A DNA stretch of 33,997 nt, taken from assembly GCA_024682415.1 (NCBI GenBank), contig JAIKZG010000035.1:1-33997 (forward strand). Reading direction: 5' to 3'. The notes beneath the pieces were generated by a model. The model was not told the origin of the DNA and ran no database searches. It was given only the letters and a program-made list of their open reading frames with translations. A program made the translations under genes and the position numbers. The DNA is from Prevotella sp. Its GTDB lineage: Bacteria > Bacteroidota > Bacteroidia > Bacteroidales > Bacteroidaceae. Numbering within the stretch: the stretch's first letter is position 1; the number at the start of each line of letters is the position of its first letter. Shown one piece after another: positions 1 through 11,148 of this stretch.

Positions 1-161
1 TGGGGATCACTATGTTTTGCGGATAAATTGTTTACCGACAAAACAATTTGTCTACTCACTCGATTACCAGAAGCATCGTAGGCAAAACCTATCCTGCTTT
101 GGCAATACATGTACTGTTGAATTACAAATAGTAAAACAACAGTTAATTTAAATTTCTTCAT
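1..161 (-). CDS. Secreted protein with YDxxGNR motif, N-terminal fragment (cut by window edge)
   Basis: Reading the minus strand from an ATG at 161-159 gives 53 uninterrupted codons to the window edge. The product starts MKKFKLTVVLLFVIQQYMYC, a typical signal peptide (positive N-end, hydrophobic core, then C-Q-S), followed directly by IGFAYDASGNRVSRQIVL. The YDASGNR motif directly after the signal sequence is what I remember from small Bacteroidetes secreted proteins that start with an RHS/YD-like turn and often end in a type IX-like sorting tail; the C-terminal part lies outside, so this is inference. A Cys at residue 20 could also be a lipidation site, but the preceding residues (Y-M-Y) are a poor lipobox. 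A TATCTTTG -7 box lies 34 nt upstream (195-202). Confidence 0.6.
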   Translation of the reverse strand, partial: MKKFKLTVVLLFVIQQYMYCQSRIGFAYDASGNRVSRQIVLSVNNLSAKHSDP

Positions 162-194
162 TAATTTTATATGTTAGTAATTTTATAAAAATAG

Positions 195-202
195 CAAAGA
201 TA
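195..202 (-). promoter_or_regulatory. Candidate -7 box (TATCTTTG) of the left-edge gene
   Basis: On the minus strand these bases read TATCTTTG, a full match to the Bacteroidetes -7 consensus TAnnTTTG, 34 nt upstream of the ATG at 161. No TTTG is found at the usual 19-21 nt further upstream (the nearest is about 27 nt away), so it is only a candidate. Confidence 0.45.
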
Positions 203-345
203 AATCAAACATTATAAATACTTTTCATGCAAAAATATAACAAATGAATAATACATACAATTATTTTGTAAATAAGTTCAAAAAAACATCATATTATTAA
301 TATACATCAATTATAAACCTTTTTTGAAGATATTTTTGACCAAAC
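203..345. other. AT-rich intergenic stretch without recognisable feature
   Basis: Very AT-rich, with no open reading frame of note, no hairpin followed by a T-run and no RNA gene seen on either strand. It separates the candidate promoter of the left-edge gene from the 41-bp repeat array. Confidence 0.6.
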
Positions 346-727
346 AAAACTTGATTGAATGTCGCCAAGGAATCTCCAGCTCCATTTCAAGTTTGATTCA
401 GCACCGCCAAGAAATCTCCAGCTTCAATTAAGTTTGATTTTCGTGTCGCCAAGAAATTTCTGCGCTCAATCAAGTTTGGTTTTGCTTCGCCAAGAAATTT
501 CCAGCCAAAATCAAACTTGATTTTGCCCAGCCGTACCAATTCCAGCGTTTTTCAACTTTGATTCTACCCAGCCATACTAATTCTAATCGTTTTCAAACTT
601 GATTTTGTCCAGCCGTACCAATTCTGACCGTTTTCAAACTTGATTTCGCCCAGCCGTACTAATTCTGACCGTTTTCAAACTTGATTTCGCCCAGCCGTAC
701 TAATTCTAACCGTTTTCAAACTTGATT
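346..727. repeat. Tandem array of ~41-bp repeats, ten registers, two subtypes
   Basis: A core of the form CAA(A/G)(C/T)TTGATT recurs at 346, 388, 429, 471, 512, 553, 594, 635, 676 and 717, i.e. every 41 nt (42 twice). From 346 to 511 the rest of the unit is of type A (GCCGCCAAGAAATTTCCAGC-like). From 512 to 716 it is of type B (CCCAGCCGTACTAATTCTGACCG-like), and the last three B units are almost identical. The tenth register is only the core. There are no unique spacers, so it is not a CRISPR. It lies between the terminator of the AlbA_2 gene and the upstream region of the left-edge gene. Type A units recur at 16593-16660, so this is a dispersed repeat family of the genome. Confidence 0.92.
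507..524. repeat. 18-nt palindrome at the subtype A/B switch of the array
   Basis: AAAATCAA-AC-TTGATTTT, arms of 8 with a 2-nt centre. It marks the place where the array changes from type A to type B units. Shorter versions of the same palindrome (AATCAA-NN-TTGATT) can be formed at some other unit borders. Confidence 0.7.
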
Positions 728-735
728 TTAGGTCA

Positions 736-789
736 CAAAAAAGTTCGGAATAATAAGACATTATAGATAACGCTTATCATTCCGAACTT
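736..789 (-). terminator. Intrinsic terminator of the AlbA_2 protein gene
   Basis: Arms 741-751 and 779-789 (AAGTTCGGAAT / ATTCCGAACTT) form a perfect 11-bp stem, extended inside by AATAAG/CTTAT pairing. On the minus strand the stem is followed by a run of T (the A-run 737-742). It starts 24 nt beyond the stop codon at 814. Confidence 0.8.
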
Positions 790-813
790 ATTTTATATGA
801 TTGCAAAAAAATG

Positions 814-3800
814 CTATTCTATTTCAGATAAATCGAGCTTAAGGTATTTCTTGAAGAAATCCGCATCCTTTGCTGGCATTCTCGATGTCTTCTGACCGAG
901 ATTGTTGCCGTTGTTGCAATATTTATAAAGCGAGGCTATCTGCTCTTTGCTGACAATATCCACATACAGCAATCCGTCTTCTGGCATATACTCATTGATA
1001 GGCTTGCCAGGAGAGGTCATAGAGTCTACATGGTGATTGTCCACAAGCGCTGAAACCTCATCGATTCTAAGATGCACCTCGTTTCTCTGTCCGCGCCATA
1101 CTGAGAGCACACCGCCGTCTTTGCACACGGGACACATAAACTTCACTTTCTCCGACTTGCAGCGGGCATACATCTTGTCGCGCTGCTTGGAAACGATGTC
1201 GTTCATCTCAACGAGAAGCACATTTCCCGACTCGTAGACAACAGCCATGTAGCCGTCTTCCTCTTTTTCGTCGATGGCGAGAGAGAGATTGGTGGTTTCG
1301 TAAGTGCCGTCGTCGGAAACACGGAATGTATCGGGATAAAGATGGAAGAAAGCCACCGTGCCCTCACCATAGCCGTCTTCATATTCAAAAACAACGTTTC
1401 TGCGCCATTTGCTTGTAGTTACGTTCTCCACGTTTACTACAGGCGTAGCAGCAACAGTGTCCTGACGGTAATCCATTGTCTGAGTTTCGGTAGGTGCATC
1501 TGCGTTTTCCTGCTCTACAGCGGAATTAGGAGTAATGCCTGTGGCGGCATTGTCGCTTGATTTCTTCCACTTTGCGTAAGCCTCGGAATGATGACGGCGC
1601 ACATCGTCAAGCTCATGCTCATCGATGATGCGCTTCTCGGTATTGTTTCTCACATAATATTTGCCGTTGTATTTCACAAGGTTCTCGCTCGGACGTATCA
1701 CCACTTTCAGCACATCGTATCCGTCGGTCTTCTCCCACATATATTCATGGCAGCAGGTGGAAGCCACATATCCGAAGTTGCTCAATATCTTATGATACAG
1801 ATAGCGGCTATATGATTCTAAATCATTGTTGTGCAGATACTGGAAGTCGTTTTGCAATCCGCATGCCACGCCATAATTGTTTACACCGAGATAAAGCGTT
1901 CCACCCTCGTCGCTGTTGAGGAAGCTGCACACCACTTTCATTATCTCTATCTCCTGCAAGCGAGGGTGTGGCTGCATGTGGCTGTCGGCAGGATAAACCA
2001 TCGACGACTTAAATTCTACCGTCTGTGTTTCCATGCCATAATCCTTCTTGGTAGAAGTGCGTATCTTAACGCCTATCTCATTGTTGAGAGCGTCGTAGAC
2101 CTGCTTTTTTGCATCGGGCAGATTAAATTCAGAGAGCAACGACAGCGACATGGCAGCAGCACAGGCTCTGCGCACGGTGTCGCTCTCCGTTTCCTTCAAT
2201 ATCTTGTAAAGCAAATCGAGCTTGCTTGTATCGTCGATGGCATTGAGAATCTTGAAGAGCTTCACATGGTCGGTGATGATGGAATCAACGCCATATTTCT
2301 CGGTATCTTCATCTGAAACGATTTTCGACAAATCCTCTTCGCCTATCTTTCCGTTCTTCTCATAGAAATCAAAAAGCTCAAGAATAGAGCGGCGCTTGCG
2401 ATAATATTCCACTCGCTCAGGGTCGTTGATCATGCGCGAGAGAATGCTTGCCACAGCAAGGTAGTTGTAAGTCTCGTCGCGCGACGGCATGAGCACAGCC
2501 AGGCGGTCGAGGATTGCGATAATCTCTCTCACGATATATTTCTCCATGTCCTCAGCCATTGACTCAATATCGTCGAGGTCGTCATCTTCCTTTTCCTCAC
2601 ACGCCATATTCTGCAATAGCTGATAGAAAGAGTTTACGGGATTGAAACCCATATCCACTTTCTCCACGAAGTCGCACACAAACTGGCTCTTCTCAGAATC
2701 CATGTAAGAAACGCAAGCTTTCACCACATCACCTTTCCACAGGTTAGGGCAGGTGTCATCTTTAGGTATTCTTACGGAGATACCATTGCGCGCCACGCCT
2801 ATATAATAATTAGGTATGGTATTGAAAATTTTGCATACGAACACATCACCGGCAGAATATTTGTCGGAATATACTTCGCAGATGTCGTCCCACATGCTGA
2901 AATGAAGCATTCCCTTGGTATCGACATCGCTTATCACTTTCATAGGAAGGAGGAACTGCGTGCCGCGCGGCGACTTGAAGCATTCCAGAATGTTGTCGGA
3001 AGGATTGAGATAGCCCACAATCTGTTTCAAGTCGAGCCAGCCTGAGCCTTCAAACTCGTCATCGTCGATATGGCAGAGGAATGAACTGTAGTCTTCATTG
3101 GCACGTTCCACCCACGCATACACATAATCACCTCTCTTAGGCGACTGCTTAACAATCTTTCTTGATGATGAGCCAACGGTCTTGGTGCTGAGGGCTTCCT
3201 CTATCGCGCTCCAATACTCCTTGTAGGCAGAAATGGCTTTCGAGCCTTTCAGCTTCACGCCTGTCTTCTCATTGAGATATACACGGAGATTGTGCCATTG
3301 CAACTGGTCTTTTGGCACCACATCCACCTTATTATAACTTGCGTTTACAGGCTGAATGGTTACGTCATTGCCCTGAATGAGCAGTTCGGTGGTGCTGCCT
3401 TTATAAAGCTGATAAACATTGTTGAGCGGATGAATCTGCATCTTGGCGGCCACCACTATATATAGAATGTTGATGTCGGAAATATCTTCCCACTCGTAAT
3501 CAAGCTCGCCATCCTTAGGATAAGGGGTGAGCAGACTTTCAAATGCCTTGGCGAGCATCTGCACAGAATATGCTTTCTTCGTGCAGGCAAGAAATCTGTA
3601 AAGCATTGAGCGGTTAAGGCGTCGGTCGAGTCCGTCGTCTTCGGTAGACAGCAGGAGCTGAATGGCGAGAGCCTTTATCAGTTTTGAGAGTCCCACGCTC
3701 ATTGCCTTGTCCTTATACTTTGAAATGAATATCTCAAGCATATTCACAAACGCTCCGCGGAATGGTTCCGACTGCCAGTGCGACTGCTTTCCGCCCAATA

Positions 3801-4755
3801 TGATGTCGAAGATTTCATCCATCTTCGATGCCATGAGTTTATCCTTATTATTGAATATGCTAAGTATCGTTCTGAACTTTCGGTCGGGCTGATAGAGGTT
3901 TTCCGATTCCTTAAGGCTTATCAGCTGCTCGTTTATATAGTTTTCTTCCTCGCCACGGTCTATCAAGTTGTTTGCCAACTGATAGTCTTCCGCGTGCTGC
4001 GCCACGAGAGTCAGCTTTTTCATCCATTCGCCACGCTCGTCGTCGGGCAATTCGCGCACCATGTGGGAGCGTTCTATCAGATAGAGTGAAAACTTTTTGA
4101 AGAAGTTGAGAAATTCGCGCGACTCCACGTGTGCCAATAGTCTTTCGTCGAATTTCGTTATCGCCACGAGCATCCATTGTCCGTCGTTAGCCTCATAGAG
4201 TTTGCGCGCTTCATCAAAATAAGGATCGGAAAGGATTATCTCTTCCAGCAGTCCTGCTTCCTGTTCGTCGAGGTTCATGCCGTGAGCAAGCGTTTCCATG
4301 TCTACGAAGAAAGTCTTCTCCTCGTCTTCCGTTTCCTGCTTTACGAGTCTCGCGAACACATGAAAACCATCTTTTATGCTTGTCACCTCGCACTGCACCT
4401 TTTGGTTTATCCTCAGTTCCTCGTCGTCATATTCCGTCATTCTGAATCTCAGTCCGTTTTCATCGCCGATAGGGTAATAGCCAAACTTATTTGAGCCGAG
4501 AATAGTAAACGGATAAGTCTGCCCCACCTTATACAATTTTTCGACCACATCAACGAGATCCTGACTTATTTTATATGTATTGTTGCCCAAACTTTTTATC
4601 ACGCAAGGCAGATATTCAGGTTTATAGCTCTCTTTGTCTTGAAATTTAAATCTCGGAATGCGATATTCAGAGCCTAAGTAATTCACTGTGAGATAGCCTC
4701 TTGAATATTCTATTCCGCTACCTGTAACTTTAAGTTTTTCCTTTTTTTCTTCCAT
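814..4755 (-). CDS. Large Schlafen/AlbA_2-domain protein (1313 aa)
   Basis: A 1313-residue protein without signal peptide or membrane segments, so cytoplasmic. Residues about 910-1040 carry an AlbA_2 (Schlafen-type, putative nucleic-acid/ATP-binding) domain: VEFKSS at about 913-918, then SFLNSDEGGTLYLGVNNYG at about 943-961 and YVRNNTEKR near the end. This order (E-K-S, GG-L-LGV, R-N) is the hallmark of the family. The ~900 residues before it are not recognised; stretches at about 20-145 and 535-700 look beta-rich and resemble tandem OB/S1-like folds (inference), and an acidic helix lies near 715-738. The ~270 residues after it contain a single CPVC at about 1208-1211. AlbA_2 proteins are usually 200-600 residues, so this is an unusually long one. 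Transcribed alone, divergently from the beta-galactosidase operon, with its own terminator. Possible roles (RNA metabolism, stress, phage defence) cannot be decided from sequence. Confidence 0.85.
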   Translation of the reverse strand: MEEKKEKLKVTGSGIEYSRGYLTVNYLGSEYRIPRFKFQDKESYKPEYLPCVIKSLGNNTYKISQDLVDVVEKLYKVGQTYPFTILGSNKFGYYPIGDENGLRFRMTEYDDEELRINQKVQCEVTSIKDGFHVFARLVKQETEDEEKTFFVDMETLAHGMNLDEQEAGLLEEIILSDPYFDEARKLYEANDGQWMLVAITKFDERLLAHVESREFLNFFKKFSLYLIERSHMVRELPDDERGEWMKKLTLVAQHAEDYQLANNLIDRGEEENYINEQLISLKESENLYQPDRKFRTILSIFNNKDKLMASKMDEIFDIILGGKQSHWQSEPFRGAFVNMLEIFISKYKDKAMSVGLSKLIKALAIQLLLSTEDDGLDRRLNRSMLYRFLACTKKAYSVQMLAKAFESLLTPYPKDGELDYEWEDISDINILYIVVAAKMQIHPLNNVYQLYKGSTTELLIQGNDVTIQPVNASYNKVDVVPKDQLQWHNLRVYLNEKTGVKLKGSKAISAYKEYWSAIEEALSTKTVGSSSRKIVKQSPKRGDYVYAWVERANEDYSSFLCHIDDDEFEGSGWLDLKQIVGYLNPSDNILECFKSPRGTQFLLPMKVISDVDTKGMLHFSMWDDICEVYSDKYSAGDVFVCKIFNTIPNYYIGVARNGISVRIPKDDTCPNLWKGDVVKACVSYMDSEKSQFVCDFVEKVDMGFNPVNSFYQLLQNMACEEKEDDDLDDIESMAEDMEKYIVREIIAILDRLAVLMPSRDETYNYLAVASILSRMINDPERVEYYRKRRSILELFDFYEKNGKIGEEDLSKIVSDEDTEKYGVDSIITDHVKLFKILNAIDDTSKLDLLYKILKETESDTVRRACAAAMSLSLLSEFNLPDAKKQVYDALNNEIGVKIRTSTKKDYGMETQTVEFKSSMVYPADSHMQPHPRLQEIEIMKVVCSFLNSDEGGTLYLGVNNYGVACGLQNDFQYLHNNDLESYSRYLYHKILSNFGYVASTCCHEYMWEKTDGYDVLKVVIRPSENLVKYNGKYYVRNNTEKRIIDEHELDDVRRHHSEAYAKWKKSSDNAATGITPNSAVEQENADAPTETQTMDYRQDTVAATPVVNVENVTTSKWRRNVVFEYEDGYGEGTVAFFHLYPDTFRVSDDGTYETTNLSLAIDEKEEDGYMAVVYESGNVLLVEMNDIVSKQRDKMYARCKSEKVKFMCPVCKDGGVLSVWRGQRNEVHLRIDEVSALVDNHHVDSMTSPGKPINEYMPEDGLLYVDIVSKEQIASLYKYCNNGNNLGQKTSRMPAKDADFFKKYLKLDLSEIE

Positions 4756-4807
4756 TTTTATTTTATGATAATTATCAGTATATTTCTATGTTTTACCGTT
4801 TAGTCCA

Positions 4808-4815
4808 CAAAAATA
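4808..4815 (-). promoter_or_regulatory. Candidate -7 box (TATTTTTG) of the AlbA_2 protein gene
   Basis: The minus strand reads TATTTTTG here, matching TAnnTTTG, 52 nt upstream of the ATG at 4755. No convincing TTTG -33 element is present at 19-21 nt. It partly overlaps the left arm of the inverted repeat 4812-4861. Confidence 0.35.
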
Positions 4816-4861
4816 ATGATTGACATCTATAATTCTCCGTCCCTAGATGTTAATCATTATT
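4812..4861. repeat. Inverted repeat with 18-nt arms in the divergent intergenic region
   Basis: Left arm 4812-4829 (AATAATGATTGACATCTA) pairs with right arm 4844-4861 (TAGATGTTAATCATTATT) at all 18 positions with one G-T pair; the loop is 14 nt. It lies between the AlbA_2 gene and the beta-galactosidase promoter. It has no T-run on either side, so it is more likely an operator or other protein-binding site than a terminator (inference). Confidence 0.75.
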
Positions 4862-4896
4862 AATAGAGAAGCCTTGATTATAGTGCGGATGAATTG

Positions 4897-8070
<3,174 letters not shown>

Positions 8071-8117
8071 GAATATATATAACAGCACTAACTAAAAATA
8101 CATCACACAAACTAATA

Positions 8118-10049
8118 ATGAAAAGATTCATCTCGTCTATAATGATCTGTGCAGCTGCCTTCACGGGCGTGGCTGCACAGCATCATCTCATTGTAGACAC
8201 GAAACCGGGCGCGCCCATACAGCCCACAATGTATGGCATATTCTTTGAAGATATCAATTTCGGTGCCGATGGTGGTCTGTATGCCGAAATGGTGGAAAAC
8301 CGCTCTTTCGAGTTCCCTCAGCGACTTATGGGATGGAACACATACGGCAATGTGAGCGTCAGCGACGTGAAGCCAGCCTTTGAGCGCAATCCTCATTTCA
8401 TCACTCTCCGCCCATCTGGCCACAGAGAGAAATACACAGGAATAGAAAACCGCGGATTTTTCGGCATGGGATTGAAGAAAGGCATGGATTATGACTTCTC
8501 TGTCTATGCCCGCCTTACTGATTTGCAGGGAAAGAAAGCACGTTTCAGAGTGGAACTTGTAGGCTCTGACGATGTTCCCGTAAGTCGCGACACTATCACC
8601 GTGACCGCCAACCAATGGACAAAGTGCACAGCGAAACTGCATTCCAACAAGACAGACGCGAAGGGATGTATGCGCATATTCCTTATGTCGGGCGATGGCG
8701 TTGATCTCGACCACGTTTCATTGTTCCCTAAAGATAACTGGAACGGATTGCGTGCCGACCTCGTGAAAGATTTGGAAGATCTCCATCCCGGCATATTCCG
8801 ATTCCCTGGCGGATGTATCGTAGAGGGCACCGACCTTGCCACGCGCTATCAATGGAAGAACACTGTGGGAGCAGTGGAAAACAGACCATTGAATGAGAAC
8901 CGCTGGAACTACACATTCCCTCATCGCCTTTATCCTAACTATTATCAGACTTATGGTTTGGGATTTTATGAGTATTTCCTTTTGTCTGAAAAGATTGGCG
9001 CAGAGCCATTGCCTGTGTTGAATGTGGGTATGGCGTGCCAATATCAAAACTCTGACAAGGACAACAACGCCCATGTTGCTTTGAGCGATTTGCAGCAATA
9101 CATTGACGACGCTCTCGACCTTATTGAGTTTGCCAATGGCGACGTAAACACAAAGTGGGGCAAGCTGCGTGCCGACATGGGACATCCCGCTCCTTTCAAC
9201 ATGAAGCAGATAGGAATAGGCAATGAGCAGTGGGGCGAACTATATCCCGAACGTCTTGCTGAATTCATCAAGCAGATACGCGCTAAATATCCTAAGATGA
9301 AGATATGCGGTTCGTCAGGTCCATCTGCCGAGGGCGACAAGTTTGAATACGGCTGGAAGGAAATGCGCAAGCTGAAAGTAGACCTTGTAGACGAGCATTA
9401 TTACAAATCTCCTGAATGGTTCTTCAAGAATGCAGGCAGATATGACAATTACGACCGCAAAGGCCCTAAGGTTTTTGCTGGAGAATATGCTGCCCACGGC
9501 AAGGGCGAGCGCAACAATTTCGAGGCAGCGCTTTCCGAGGCTGCTTTCATGACAGGCCTGGAAAGAAATGCCGATGTAGTTTATCAGGCTACCTATGCAC
9601 CGCTCTTTGCCCATGTGGAAGGATGGCAATGGAAACCAGATTTGATTTGGTTTGACAATTTGAGCAGCGTGCGCAGTGCCAACTGGTATGTACAGATGCT
9701 TTACGGCACGAATAAAGGCACTAACGTATTGAATATCACCGAGAATGGCAAACCGCTTGCGGGCGACGACAATCTCTATGCGAGCGCGGTGTACGACAAA
9801 AAGAATAAGTCTTACATCTTAAAATATGTTAATAACAACAAAAATACTCGTGATATAGTGATTACATTTAAGGGCGCGCATAGTCTTACTAACGGAATCG
9901 CAACAACAATGCATGCGAAATTGAGTGACGAAAATTCAATTCAAAACAAAAAAGTTGTAGTTCCAACGACTGAGGACATAAAAGTTAGCGGCAATGAGTT
10001 GAGTATAACTATTCCGGCGAAATCATTCGTTGTTTACCGCTTGAAATAA
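8118..10049 (+). CDS. Secreted GH51 alpha-L-arabinofuranosidase
   Basis: 643 residues with a signal peptide (MKRFISSIMICAAAFTGVAAQ). Family GH51 is recognised from IQPTMYGIFFEDINFGADGG at the N-terminus of the mature protein and the catalytic pair: acid/base Glu370 in GIGNEQWG and nucleophile Glu456 in KVFAGEYAAHG. Between about 70 and 205 there is an inserted beta-sandwich with carbohydrate-binding-module character (ENRSFEF... to DLDHVSLFP), as usual in Bacteroidetes members. The C-terminal ~130 residues form the beta-sandwich of the family. It releases alpha-L-arabinofuranose from arabinan, arabinoxylan or arabinogalactan. Translated from the same transcript as the beta-galactosidase; a terminator follows 58 nt after the stop. 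The last ~90 codons are visibly more AT-rich than the rest. Confidence 0.95.
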   Translation: MKRFISSIMICAAAFTGVAAQHHLIVDTKPGAPIQPTMYGIFFEDINFGADGGLYAEMVENRSFEFPQRLMGWNTYGNVSVSDVKPAFERNPHFITLRPSGHREKYTGIENRGFFGMGLKKGMDYDFSVYARLTDLQGKKARFRVELVGSDDVPVSRDTITVTANQWTKCTAKLHSNKTDAKGCMRIFLMSGDGVDLDHVSLFPKDNWNGLRADLVKDLEDLHPGIFRFPGGCIVEGTDLATRYQWKNTVGAVENRPLNENRWNYTFPHRLYPNYYQTYGLGFYEYFLLSEKIGAEPLPVLNVGMACQYQNSDKDNNAHVALSDLQQYIDDALDLIEFANGDVNTKWGKLRADMGHPAPFNMKQIGIGNEQWGELYPERLAEFIKQIRAKYPKMKICGSSGPSAEGDKFEYGWKEMRKLKVDLVDEHYYKSPEWFFKNAGRYDNYDRKGPKVFAGEYAAHGKGERNNFEAALSEAAFMTGLERNADVVYQATYAPLFAHVEGWQWKPDLIWFDNLSSVRSANWYVQMLYGTNKGTNVLNITENGKPLAGDDNLYASAVYDKKNKSYILKYVNNNKNTRDIVITFKGAHSLTNGIATTMHAKLSDENSIQNKKVVVPTTEDIKVSGNELSITIPAKSFVVYRLK

Positions 10050-10106
10050 GTCCAAAGATATTAAAGTAGTCAAAATATACTTCATAGTGCAATAATATTT
10101 ATTCAG

Positions 10107-10147
10107 CGCTTTTGGCTCGTGAGGAGTGGAAAGCGTTTTTTGTTTTT
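10107..10147 (+). terminator. Intrinsic terminator of the GH2-GH51 operon
   Basis: Stem 10107-10118 / 10124-10135 (CGCTTTTGGCTC / GAGTGGAAAGCG) with one mismatch and two wobble pairs, a 5-nt loop and a T-rich tail (TTTTTTGTTTTT, 10136-10147). Confidence 0.88.
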
Positions 10148-10270
10148 ATACATCTAATACATTATTTCCACAGCAAAATACGATTTCTGACGCGTCAAGA
10201 GCAGTCAAACATTCTCTCACAGCAGACTAACGATGATTTTATTTTATACTGCGAAAAGATTTATTAAAAA

Positions 10271-10302
10271 TTTGTTTTTATATAAATAATTCTCTATCTT
10301 TG
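10271..10302 (+). promoter_or_regulatory. Bacteroidetes-type promoter of the DUF2335 cassette
   Basis: TTTG (10271-10274), 20 nt, TATCTTTG (10295-10302), a full consensus match. Expected start of transcription is near 10307-10310, about 16 nt before the ATG at 10325. Confidence 0.82.
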
Positions 10303-10324
10303 CCCGTGACAAATAATAAATTGC

Positions 10325-10594
10325 ATGAGCAAATATTCATTTCATAAAAACGCCGATAATTATTCAACTATTACAGAGGCTGCGACAGGGAGCATCATAT
10401 ACGAAGCTCCTAATTCATCATTGCTGAATTCTTTCGAAAGAAAGCATCCATTTATTTCTGGCATAGGAAGCATATTGGGTATAGGTGGTAACTATTACGA
10501 CAATAATGATATTCATAAAGATAACAAAGCTCTATGGCACTCTGATATGATAAGAATAGGTCATGACATTTATAATGTATTATCAAGGCTATAA
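10325..10594 (+). CDS. 89-aa protein of unknown function, upstream partner of DUF2335 protein
   Basis: Not recognised. 89 residues, no signal peptide. Residues 43-55 (FISGIGSILGIGG) are a short glycine-rich hydrophobic stretch that could touch or enter a membrane; it is followed by a polar N/D-rich segment and an amphipathic C-terminal helix. The gene starts about 16 nt after a consensus promoter, and its stop is only 2 nt from the start of the DUF2335 gene, so the two are almost certainly co-translated. Its base composition is clearly more AT-rich than the flanking enzyme genes, consistent with recent acquisition (impression from reading, not measured). A toxin/antitoxin or defence partner is possible but unsupported by any motif. 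Confidence 0.75.
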   Translation: MSKYSFHKNADNYSTITEAATGSIIYEAPNSSLLNSFERKHPFISGIGSILGIGGNYYDNNDIHKDNKALWHSDMIRIGHDIYNVLSRL

Positions 10595-10596
10595 TT

Positions 10597-11019
10597 ATGG
10601 AAAATGAAAAAGAACTAAATAAGAACAACAAAGAGAAAAATGATATAAAACAAGTTCTCGAATCTATTCCTGCTGAAAAACGTCGTATACTAATAGCTGC
10701 ATTCCAGTCATCCTATACAAGCCCTTTCCCACCACCCGAAGTATTAAAGCATTATGATGAAGCATTAAAAGGTTCATCAGAACGTTTACTCACGATGATA
10801 GAGAAAGAGCAATCGTTCAGAATGGAAACTACTAAAGAACAGCTACGCTTAAATAAATTCGGTCAATATTTTGGATTTATCCTCGCCATATTATTAAGTG
10901 TAGCAGTAATTCTATTAGGCATAAATGGGCACGATGTTCTTGCTGGTACTATAGCTACGACAACAATTATCGGACTCTGCATAATTTTCGTTTTGCACTC
11001 GAAGCCCAATAAGCAATAA
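10597..11019 (+). CDS. DUF2335 family membrane protein
   Basis: 140 residues. Residues 41-85 carry the DUF2335 signature: SPFPPPEVLKHYDEALKGS followed by SERLLTMIEKEQSFRMETTKEQ (proline-rich turn, then a Glu/Arg-rich helix). Two membrane helices follow at about 91-109 and 114-133, with a short positively charged tail. The N-terminal ~30 residues are highly charged and cytoplasmic. The length is usual for the family, whose molecular function is not known to me; members are scattered among bacteria in accessory regions. Second gene of a two-gene cassette with its own promoter. Confidence 0.85.
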   Translation: MENEKELNKNNKEKNDIKQVLESIPAEKRRILIAAFQSSYTSPFPPPEVLKHYDEALKGSSERLLTMIEKEQSFRMETTKEQLRLNKFGQYFGFILAILLSVAVILLGINGHDVLAGTIATTTIIGLCIIFVLHSKPNKQ

Positions 11020-11125
11020 AAATATAATTATAGGGCAAAGAAAAGTATCATTCAAAAATGTGATTTCGCCGTTTCATCGCCTTGTATTTCATATTCACGT
11101 ATTCTGCTTTCTCATATTTATTTTG

Positions 11126-11133
11126 TAGTTTTG
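11126..11133 (+). promoter_or_regulatory. Candidate -7 box (TAGTTTTG) of the AICAR formyltransferase gene
   Basis: TAGTTTTG matches TAnnTTTG. At the expected distance there is only TTCTG (11102-11106, 19 nt away), a weak -33 element. It lies 38 nt before the ATG at 11172. Confidence 0.55.
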
Positions 11134-11148
11134 CAGCAAGTTTTAATA

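Noticed and set aside
346..727. CRISPR array
   Set aside because: The whole 41-nt period is repeated and there are no unique spacers or cas genes.
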